From: Thysanoteuthis rhombus
Taxonomy: Eukaryota > Mollusca > Cephalopoda > Oegopsida > Thysanoteuthidae
DNA length: 64,000 nt
Assembly: GCA_963457665.1 (NCBI GenBank)
Contig: OY735201.1
Span: 29,891,841-29,955,840 of the forward strand
Direction of reading: 5' to 3'
Below are positions 54,481 to 64,000 of the stretch, in pieces. The notes under the pieces are model-generated. The model searched no databases and was not told where the DNA came from. It saw only the letters and a program-made list of their open reading frames with translations. The translations under genes and the position numbers were made by a program. How positions within the stretch are numbered: the stretch's first letter is position 1; every line of letters begins with the position of its first letter.

Positions 54481-56551
54481 AAACTTTTTATGGATGACTT
54501 GGTTTTTAAGAAAAACAATAACAAAAAAATTTTCATGACTCATGTTTGTGAAAAAAACTTTAGATTTCTACTATGAACTGTAAGAGCCAGGTGAAGTCTG
54601 TATAGATACATAGATACATATAAATGTTAGAACACGTGAATAATCTAAACCCAGAAACAGTATTTAGACTGTTCAGTGGTGGGTAGCAGTGATTAACAAA
54701 ATATGAAGCAGTTACAAAATGAGAAAAAAATGAAAAAAGTTGTACAGTGCCTTCAACAACTAAAATCTGCCAACTTCCAGCAGTTAGCTACATGAAGGTC
54801 CTTAGCTACAGTGGGTTGAATGTTAAATTATCAAGTGTACAAAATCTTGGCGCCCTTGAAAAAGAATGCATAGTGCTAAAGGTTAAATAACAATAAATGA
54901 AACAAAAAGACAAGACAGTAAATGGTTATAGAATTTTATTATAACACTGAACTTGCTCAAATCATTTTTTTTTTAAACAAATTCTAAATGATCACTGGTA
55001 ATGATTTTTCAATATTCTTTAGCAATTAGAACAATGTATACAAAATATATACACCCAGAAATATTGATGGCTAATTTCTGGCAAGTCTCTGAGGGAAGAA
55101 TGAAAGAAAAAAGTGGAGACAAATATTGAGCTATACTAAACAGTTTATTTGAATAAATTGTGATAAGAAATTTTTTGTCTGTCCTATGTCAGCCGCGTAC
55201 AATAACAGAGAATTCATGTAGAGACATTTTTTATACTGACTTTATATTCAGATTGAAATGATTAAAAAAAACAAAACAAAACGGGTCCAATGATTTGAAA
55301 TTCAACAAAGCAGGGTTGAAAAAATTTTTTGATAAAGCACAAGAAACTAGTTTTGATTTGTCCATGAAAAAAAAATTAACTTGAACTTGAGAATCATTGA
55401 AATTCAAAACTCTGTAAGCCATTTTGTTCACTGAGCAAAAAATTTGTCATGACACTGCAGGCGACTCCCTCCTACTAATATTGTTTTTGAATTTTTGGAT
55501 TGCACTGCCATGTCGATTTCAGTCATTTATGAACAAACAAACAAGTTCCAGGCTTTCAAAGTTAATGAGTGCACAAAATCTTGGTGCCCTTGAAAAAGAA
55601 TGCGGAGAGTCAAAAGCTAAAATGAAAAAAAAAAGAGTATAAGCGCATTTTAAAAAGGCTTATATGGTGGTATTTTGATAAAAATCAATATCTAAATCCC
55701 ATTAATTTTCAAAGTGTGAGGGAAGGAGGGAGGGAGGGGTCTGAAATCAGTAGGGATGGCTGTAATCAATTAATAAAATGACCTAGAGACTGATTCAAAA
55801 CATAAAGGAGGGGAGATAACTGAGTCAGCAGGAGGAGAGGCAGTCATCAGAGTGAATATCATTAGGACGATTTTAGAAGACTCTTTCAGAAAAAATGAAA
55901 TTAGCAGAATCTTGGGCAGTCAGATAATTTGAAAAACAAAATGTCACTTTGCAGAATGCTCAAAAATGAAAAATTTTTTCATCATTTTCATTAAATTTTT
56001 TTTTACAAGCCTGTGGCTTTAATTTTTCATAGCCTCAAGATATGAGTAATACTATAGTATAAAAGTCCGTTCTTGAATACAGCTATATTACAAAAAAATA
56101 TTTTTTATAAATAATACTGTATAAAATTTCTTTTAGCTCTCAAAAGAGATGAAAATGAATTCATAATAAGTAAATGAACTGAACAACCTCAACAGAATTG
56201 CAGCAAAAAGTTTTGCCTTTTCACTGGGTGTAAGGTGGGGTGAATTGTGACATTTAATATACGTGGAAAAGTCTAAAAAATGAGTTTTTCTATATGGTAA
56301 CTAAATATAAGAAATAATGAACAAAATACAAAATGTCTGAAACCTCTAAAATGAAATAATTTGAAAAATGTCATTTGAAACTACTTTTTTTAAATTGGTT
56401 CAAATTATTTCCACTCAGTACATTTAAACATTTTTTGATGGGTCATCCTCTGATGAGGGTCAATTGGAGCCGCTTTCAAGGATTTATTCAAAAAGACTTG
56501 TTCAAAACATTTCTCTTCCTCTTCTATTTTACCAATTACAGCAATTTGAAA

Positions 56552-56554
<3 letters not shown>
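54481..56554. other. A-rich stretch without supported genes
   Basis: A phrase of about 45 bases (ACAAAATCTTGGCGCCCTTG then AAAAAGAATGC) near 54839 recurs near 55573 with few differences, both in + orientation, so a diverged direct repeat or dispersed element is present. The ORF at 55424-55642 includes it and is probably not a gene. Confidence 0.4.

Positions 56555-56606
<52 letters not shown>
56555..56606. repeat. TA microsatellite
   Basis: About 52 bases of uninterrupted AT repeat. Confidence 0.95.
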
Positions 56607-56607
<1 letters not shown>

Positions 56608-56789
56608 GATCATGTCGAATAAGAGTTTCTGTATAGTATCATGCAATTCATAATCATTTAGTTAGTTAATATATCCATTTCTTAACATAATTGTCATGTT
56701 AAAGAAACTAATAGAGCAGATATAGACCTTAAATAAGCAAGATGAGAATTTGGAGTGAAAACAGTTATTTGGGCCTTTGCATTATCGGC

Positions 56790-56995
56790 AGCTGTTTAAC
56801 TCAATGTTAAGAGAAACATTGCATTGAAGTAGCTACCCTATCAGTCGCAGATTCGATTTCTACAGCAACCCCATTTTCTGCAATTGTTTATTCTATTTAC
56901 ATTGTCTAGACAAGATGGTATATTCACCGTGTAATAATGGATGATTATTTCAGATAAGAGATTCTATATGATATAACACAATTCACAATCATACG

Positions 56996-57060
<65 letters not shown>
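56790..57060 (+). mobile_element. tRNA-derived SINE, forward copy ending in TA tract
   Basis: Box A-like TTTAACTCAATGTTAAGAG, box B-like CGCAGATTCGATTTC, then a body (CCCCATTTTCTGCAATTG, ATTCTATTTACATTGTCTAG, ATATAACACAATTCACAATC) that runs into TA repeats at about 56995-57060. Confidence 0.65.
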
Positions 57061-57063
<3 letters not shown>

Positions 57064-57300
57064 CTATTATCAAGATGGATAATTATAAATGTGTTATATC
57101 ATCTTGAAACTACTTGAAATGATCTCTTGTTGATACGCAGTGAATGTATCATTTTGGCCAGACAACATAAATAGAAAAAACAATTGAAAATGGGGCTGTT
57201 GCAGCAATCGAACCTGCGACTGATTGGAAGTTGTTTCAATATAGCATCTATCTTTCCATTAAGAGACACTATGTTCAATTGGCTACTTATCAATCGCATC
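57061..57300 (-). mobile_element. tRNA-derived SINE, inverted copy sharing the TA tract
   Basis: The reverse complement has the same body and box B (CAGTCGCAGGTTCGATTGC) as the forward copy, placed tail to tail with it across one TA tract. Confidence 0.65.
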
Positions 57301-57425
57301 CCTATTTTCTTTAATTGTTTATTCTATTTGCGTTGTCTGGGCCAAACGCTACATTCACTGTGCATCAATAGGTGGTCATTTCAAATAGAGTTTCAAAATA
57401 ATATAATGCATTTATAATTTTAATA
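57292..57425 (+). mobile_element. Third, partial copy of the same SINE
   Basis: CCCTATTTTCTTTAATTG, ATTCTATTTGCGTTGTCTGG and AATATAATGCATTTATAAT match the bodies of the two copies to the left. The tRNA-like head is missing. Confidence 0.6.
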
Positions 57426-58645
57426 TATTAAACAGGATTTTGTTTACAACTGTGGTTCTCAAATTTTTTTCTCTGCAGACTCCTTATTGTTCTAAAAAAT
57501 TTGAGTTTTGACTTTGATTAGGTGATTCTAGCGTATATAAAGCCATCACAAGTTTCCAGAACAAAATATATACATCATAAAATAGAAGAGAAATGACAGA
57601 TAAGTCAATAGGGTGAATGAAATTGTTTAATTTTTTTCTCTTACTAATCTCTCCGAAATCTGATTTAATGGCAGACAGCTGGATTTTCATATCTACCTTA
57701 ACATTCAGTCTATTATGATGATGAGTTTTTATTGTTGTCTATTGTTGTGTATGTAGAAAATCCTGCTTTGCATAAATACATAGTTAGAAAGAAGAAAACT
57801 ACTTCAATAGCCTTTTCTGTTAGCTGTGAATATCATTTTTTATATTTGATTATTTTTCTCTAAATGATCTTCCTTTTGCAGACCCTTTACAAAGGTCTGG
57901 CAGACCACAGGCAGTTCACAGACCACACTTGGAAAAATGCTGGTTTAAAATATTTTAATCAGTAATAAAGTAAGACAATGCCCATAGTTATTTGGTGAAT
58001 ATTAAAAAGTAAGAATTTTTTTTATTGTAAAGCTTTTCTCACAAAAAAAATTTCAATACACATTTTCATTTAAACTAAGAGTTTCAGGGATTCTACATTT
58101 GAAACTCAGAATTTCTCCTGACTCAAATTTTTATCACACTGAACCGAAGCCATAAAAGATAAGAGGTGAACCAGATGAAAAAGACAAAGGTAGGATCGCG
58201 AGGGAACATTAGTCCCTTTTAGACCAGATAATTGTGGACTATAAAAACATCAGATACATAAAAAACATCCTTGAATAATACTGAATAAATCCTAAGGAAA
58301 GTCTTTTCATAAATCCAAACTTCCTAAAATAAAAGTCGGAAAAATAAGTCAGGATTTTCCACTGAAAAAACTTTATTCAAAATTATTTTGTGTAAAATAA
58401 TTATTTCAGATTTATTCCTTGTTTATAGAAAAGGAATTTTGAAATCAAAATAAGTTTGCACATTACTTTGAATATTTCTTCTAGGGTTTTTTACGAAAAA
58501 TATTTCAAGTAATTTACAAGAATTTTTTGTTTATATAGAAAAAATGATTTCATTATGCCATATTGCAAAAAAGGCATTCAAATATATTTTTTAACACTCA
58601 TTTTCCATAACTTGATATCAAAAAAACTAATTCTTTCTACAAAGC
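57426..58645. other. AT-rich stretch, nothing recognised
   Basis: Poly-T/poly-A interruptions only. No coding signal. Confidence 0.4.
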
Positions 58646-58647
58646 AC

Positions 58648-58727
58648 CAATGACGCCTCGATAGAGAAATGTGGCGGATCCTGGGGAAGGTCTATGTCCA
58701 ACGACAGACGTTAAAAGACTGATGATG
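58648..58727 (+). mobile_element. RTE-like LINE, about 80 bases of 3' end
   Basis: Only the last part (GAGAAATGTGGCGGATCCTG, then GTCTATGTCCAACGACAGAC and TTAAAAGACTGATGATGA) is present, an extreme 5' truncation. Confidence 0.85.
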
Positions 58728-58729
58728 AA

Positions 58730-61700
58730 TAGTTCCACTTATTGTTCTACCAAGTGATAAAAAATCCAATGTACTTATGTAGAACTCAGGTTATGAAGAT
58801 CAAATTTTTACCCCCTACCCCACCTCAAAGTGGAGGTAGGGAATATTCTATTTACTGGATGATAACTTAAAATCTGTGCATGATAGGAAGAGCAAGGAGT
58901 TACCCTCAGCTTCAGACATGAAAAATATTCACCAGTTTCTATCAGAAGAATGGAGACACAAAATATGTACAAATGATACAGTGCAGCACTTTCAGCAGTT
59001 GAAAAATACTAACTTACAGTTAAGTAAAATCAATCTGATTTTGTAGTTGATTAAGATGCAGAGTGGCAGAGTCTGAGTTTGAGTTCAAGCTGAGGCTGTT
59101 TACATTTGCTTTGTTAAAATGCCTTTGGACTAAAGGGCAAGCAACTCTGTGGGAATAAGCATTCTCTTTTTTCTATTAAACATTACAAGTTGCACCAGTG
59201 GTCGTTGAGTGTGGACACTGTGGGCCAGAATAGATCTTGCCATATCATAGATGTATTGCTTTAGTCTATTTTGCAGTTCCATCCTTAATTATATACAAAC
59301 TAAAAATACCCGTCAAAAATGACAGGGTTATTTATGTACGGATCAGTACTTACGAGCCTGAAGCTATTCTGTAAGGTAATTTATTTCTAATAATTCGAGT
59401 ATCCTAATTTTTAATTTTTTCAAGTCTCAACTCGTGCTGTTTCAAAGGATCATTTGACAAAGTCTTGAGAGTTTCTATAACGTAATCTTCTTTGTTATGT
59501 CATAATAGAAAGGTAAATTAACTAATGAGATCAATGAGGAAATAAACAAAAGTAATTTGCATATTTGCCTATTATATATTTACATGATATATTTGAGGTA
59601 ATTTATCAATTAAAAACTTTTATAGACATTCAGAAATTTTGTAGCAGCTTGTAAAACAGACAAGATGTTATACATGGGATTCTTAAACAGGAGACGATTG
59701 GTTTCCAGGGGAAAAACTTCAGTCAGAGGAAGAATATTGCCAAATACAATGGAGGAAAAATTATTAGATGACTATTCAAAATGGGGAAGGAATTGAGTAA
59801 ACCTGGGAACATGAGGGAAGGAAAGTGACCGAGGATTCTGAGAACCGATGATGTAATGTAGAAAAAATGCTCAATTTTGAGTTCTAATAGACATGTTTAC
59901 TTCAGAGAAGAAAGTCATAAAAATATGAGCAAAAATCCTTCTTTTAATATGATAAGCAATAATTATCTAATCAGACACTAAAACGAAGACTGCACTATCA
60001 AACTTCCTAAAACACAGGAAAAAAAATTTTGATTAAAAAATGAATCAACATGAATTCTGTTATCATTTTAACAAACATTCACAGTACCCTGGTGTTTAAG
60101 GCACCATGTGTTCATTATCAAAGATTTCTTTTGACCAGTCAATAGTATTCATGAGTAAAGTTGAAGAAAAAGAAAAAAATCAAAGTCAATTTGGCCAAAT
60201 ACAAGAGAAGAGATTCAAAATTTAAAAGAAATTTGAAGTATGTATCTACTGAGGCTAAAAATATCTAATGATGATATTCTGTCTCATAAAAGCTGAGATA
60301 ATTTAAAGAAAATCACAAATTCAAGCTGTATCATGAGAAGATACTTCATTAAAAATCAAGGAGGAACGTTCTTGTCCTGATCAGTAGTGACATCTGTACA
60401 AGGAGATTTTTCTCCATTCTTAGAAAGAACACCAAAAAATCTATGATTTTAAGAATTTTTTTGAACCCGATCATAAATTTTGATTTTTTTCACTTAAAGA
60501 AGAAAAGACTTGAGAAAACGAATAGAACAAAAATTATGTTTCTTCTCTTTTGTTCAAGGTCAATTGTGTTTTACAAGATGAATAATTGACCTCAGCCTCT
60601 GAAAAGTTTGTAATTAAAATTTTTTCTCCGTTTGCAATGATGGGTTAGGTAAACAAGGGGAGAGAATCAGAGGCTGCTTCCAAAGACCAGGAGACAAAAA
60701 CAGAAGCATAGACATAACCGTATCATGTAATGAATTTACACCGGAATTATTACATAATAAAATAAATGATAATAATCATAGTCAACCACTTCACTCAACA
60801 AACAGGCTAATCAATATGAAACTTCATATTTGCAAAATTTAAGAAGAAAAAATGATTGACAAAAATCTTGAGTAATAATTGTATTTATGAGCACAGACGT
60901 GACAGGGATAAAACACTCAGATAAACATGAAAAAATGGAATAAAACATACAATTATGTAAGAAATTATTCATCTGGTATGAATCGTGGATAAATTAAAGC
61001 AGCCAAATTTAATTAATTGCAAATATTTTTAGTATTTTTTTTCCTTTTGTTATGAAAAAATATTGGGGTGGCTTCTGGATAAGGACCTCTTTTTTTTTTT
61101 TATAATGGAAAATTTTGAAAAATGTATTGTCTAATGTTGGATAGAGAGAAAGAAAAATGTGTGGATCCCCAAATTAGAAATTTTGAAGAACAAAAGAGAA
61201 AAACACACATACATACAATTGCTTTTTTTATTATGTGGCTTCAAAGGAATGTGTGTGCTGGTTGAGGACAACTAACAGCTTAAAATTTTATTTATTCATT
61301 TACTTATTTACACACACCCTGATCATCATCTATGAAGCTATACCTTTTAGGAAAGATCTGTGTGTAAGCTATCACATATAAAAATTCAGCCCTCTAGGTC
61401 TGTTTTTAATGGTTACAGAACAAAAAAAAAAAAAAGGAAGTTAAATTCATATAATAGCGGTTATCTTTATTTTCTAAATTTTTATGGGTTATCAGTCAAG
61501 TGCTTTCAACTGTGCCTATCACTAGTGCTACAGGTAAACTAGGTGATCGCCTAGGGTGCTAAAATCTGGGGCACCACACAAGTTCTGAACTTGAACAAAA
61601 ATTTCCAAATGCAACTGAAAGCATAAAAACATTGCTAGATTCAAACTCTTTTGCTTCATTATAATCTAAAAGGTTGACAAAACAGAATTTATTTTTCGGT

Positions 61701-64000
61701 ACAAAATTATTCCAGAACTACGTGTCCTATTTCAACTCTTCTATTTGTAGCTCCTGTAATGAAACAAGTCGACCTTAGTTGAAAGAGTGAATTCGTCATC
61801 AATTTTTGTGTACGCAACTCTTATTCGTGCTGTCATGACATCAGAGGTTTTTGGTGAGGTCATCGTTATTGTTGTGACAAACGAGTAGGAGTTTGAAAAT
61901 AAAGACGGCAATGGCTAAAACTGATGATAATAATTTTGAGGAAAAAAAAAACTTTGTTGGAAGTGTTTCATTAAAAGAATGAGAGAATTCTGTTCTTACA
62001 AGAAGCAATGACACTTTGGGGTGTGTTGGAATTTGTATCTGCTCCACCAACCATCTTCCTCTAACAAAAAGGTAAGGTCATTCAAAAGATGGAGGGGTGG
62101 GAATAGAGCAGGGAATAGTCTGGGTGAAGACGGGATGCACATTGTAGGGCTGGCACTGGATACCCTGGCGTCAGCCCTGGGATGAGAGTACATTGAAATT
62201 ACTCGTGAATTTACAGAGTTTTGGAAGCCTTTGTTTTCTTTGATACTAAATAACATGAAAAAACCTTCGGCACTTATTTCGCCTTGTTCCTTTATTTCCC
62301 CAAACTTTCGTCTGTTCCACTTTCTGTGTGTTGACTCCATAGGCCATTATTCATTAATATTGAACATTAGAAATGCTTCCTAAAGGCATATATTGCTTAA
62401 AAACCCACTATCTATTCAGGAATCTTAGCAAAGTTACTACACCAAGGTGTTGAATGCAGCAGGAGTTTATCATTTCACAGTGATCAATATAATTTTATCA
62501 AACTCAAGAGTCAACACACTAAAAGCAGAATAGATGTTGGGATTGGCAAGATAGTGGCACAAGGTACACTTAGTGGCTTTCAGATATTGAAGAAGTACCA
62601 AATTTTATCATAAAAAAGATAACAAAAGAATTAGACAGGGTGATAAGAAGTCCTCAACACACTTCATGAACAGCCAGTAAATTTAATTAGTCACTGACAC
62701 TGTTACAATAAAAATAGATTAATTGTTAAATGGAAAAATTGATTTAATCTTGAGTAAAAGAAGTTTGAATAGGCATCACAATAAAAATATGGAAGAAAAA
62801 AAAATAAGAAAACAGAAAGTACAAAGAAAGGTAGATATAAAAAAAATAGAATAAATTAATCTTTAAATAAACAGAAAAAAAATCCTTCAATGTGAGATGA
62901 TGTAAAAAAATTTATAAAATTGCTTATAAGCGAAGCAAAGAATTGAAAAATTTTGAAAGAAGTACTTGACTTAATACGGGAGATTTTCGTAATTTTAAGT
63001 CAGTTTTTCCACCTATCCTTCCCCTTTAAATTTAAAAACCGTATACCATTGAGAGGGTGTGCGACTAGTAACTCTACCTCCTTTGTAAAGACTACTAGTA
63101 ACTGAAACTACAGCTGAGCGGTTGTGATCCTATACTCTACAAGGAGTCTACAGGAATAAACAAAACAAACATACCATTGAGAGATGGTATATCAAGACCA
63201 ATCTACCATCTATGTTACATGTAATGTTATAAGAGAATGTGTAGATTCCTCATAGCAAAGTATCAGATTCACTTTATATACATGTGAAGTTGGAAAGTAC
63301 ACATTAAAGAAAAATGTGAAACGTCCAAATTTTGGTCATTGCAGACTGCTTACTAATATTTTTTTACAGAACTGTTTATGATAAGGAAAGATTACAAGTG
63401 TAATATCTGAACATGCATAAATGTAATTCACATAAAGCTCTTTAAAAAAAATCAAATTGTTTTTTCTAAGCAAATATGGAATAACCCCATAAAGATTGAA
63501 TCTTGATATGTTTTGGTGAGATAATCATGTGATTATATCTACATGGTCAAGAGATGGCTTAAACCTTTCAAGAGTCCTGAGACATATATCCCGAGGTTTC
63601 TATGACTGGCACTTCATGTCCTACCGATGTCTCCTGAGACATTTCAATTCAGGCATTAAGCACCATAATAGGTTAGTATGCAAGGGTTAGAAATGCATCA
63701 GGGATCCAAATGGTTGCCAAGTTTTGAGGTGCTTTCATATTTTTATCTATCATCAATCGATAATTTTTGTTTTGTTTTAATAATATTGAATAAAAACTTT
63801 TCAATACATGGAACCAGCTTGACGTCTATTATGTTGTATAATATCTTACATTTTTTTGTGATTTCAGGCTTCCATACATTTTACATGAATCATTAATTTT
63901 TTAAAACTGAAAAATGAGAGCAAAATATATGATATATATCATGGGAATGTTTTTGCTCCAGACATGTATCCTGCAAGTCATCTAAGAACAACTGAAGAAA
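58730..64000. other. A-rich terminal stretch, no gene supported
   Basis: No exon-like block with splice sites and family motifs was found on either strand. The 114-codon minus ORF at 61996-62340 and the others are unconvincing. A phrase at 61528-61575 (AGGTGATCGCCTAGGGTG) resembles a common animal repeat, but I cannot name it. Confidence 0.4.

Noticed and set aside
61996-62340. 114-codon minus-strand ORF
   Set aside because: No domain, no splice context, and no coding-like pattern compared with surrounding frames.

Overview
This is a stretch of an AT-rich animal nuclear genome. It has long introns with GT/AG junctions, a Pol III tRNA gene, many tRNA-derived SINE remnants, 3'-truncated LINEs, mariner-like relics and long TA, GT and GAT microsatellites. 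The repeat types and one uncharacterised multi-copy protein family suggest a lophotrochozoan, most likely a mollusc. That assignment is an inference, not a demonstrated fact.

The main gene is a complete ten-exon polypeptide N-acetylgalactosaminyltransferase (GALNT family, GT27) on the + strand, 10671-31191. All nine introns have GT/AG ends and consistent phases. Spliced, it predicts a 566-residue type II Golgi protein with an N-terminal membrane anchor, a GT-A catalytic domain (DSH and WGGEN motifs) and a C-terminal ricin-type lectin domain. A canonical poly(A) signal lies about 300 bases past the stop.

The most unusual feature is inside this gene. At three separate splice junctions (3' edge of exon 1, 3' edge of exon 3, 5' edge of exon 6) the exon edge plus adjoining intron is tandemly duplicated. 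The exon 1 edge is present twice, the exon 3 edge (encoding the catalytic DSH) about four times with a 111-base period, and the exon 6 start four times with a period near 205 bases. Several extra copies keep their splice sites and partly their reading frame.

Other coding signals are weaker: a possible terminal exon (487-671) next to a LINE, a three-exon gene fragment with short internal exons (36831-37993, +), a multi-pass membrane protein ORF (47038-47785, -) with a frame switch near its N-terminus, and a real-looking tRNA-Glu(CTC) at 40372-40443.

The rest is repeats. At least nine 3' fragments of one RTE-like LINE end in TGA/GAT repeats. There are relics of mariner/IS630 and Merlin-like transposases, foldback elements, two broken Ty3-type retroelement fossils, and several unnamed dispersed or tandem families. 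From about 52.4 kb to the end I see mostly A-rich DNA with no supported gene.
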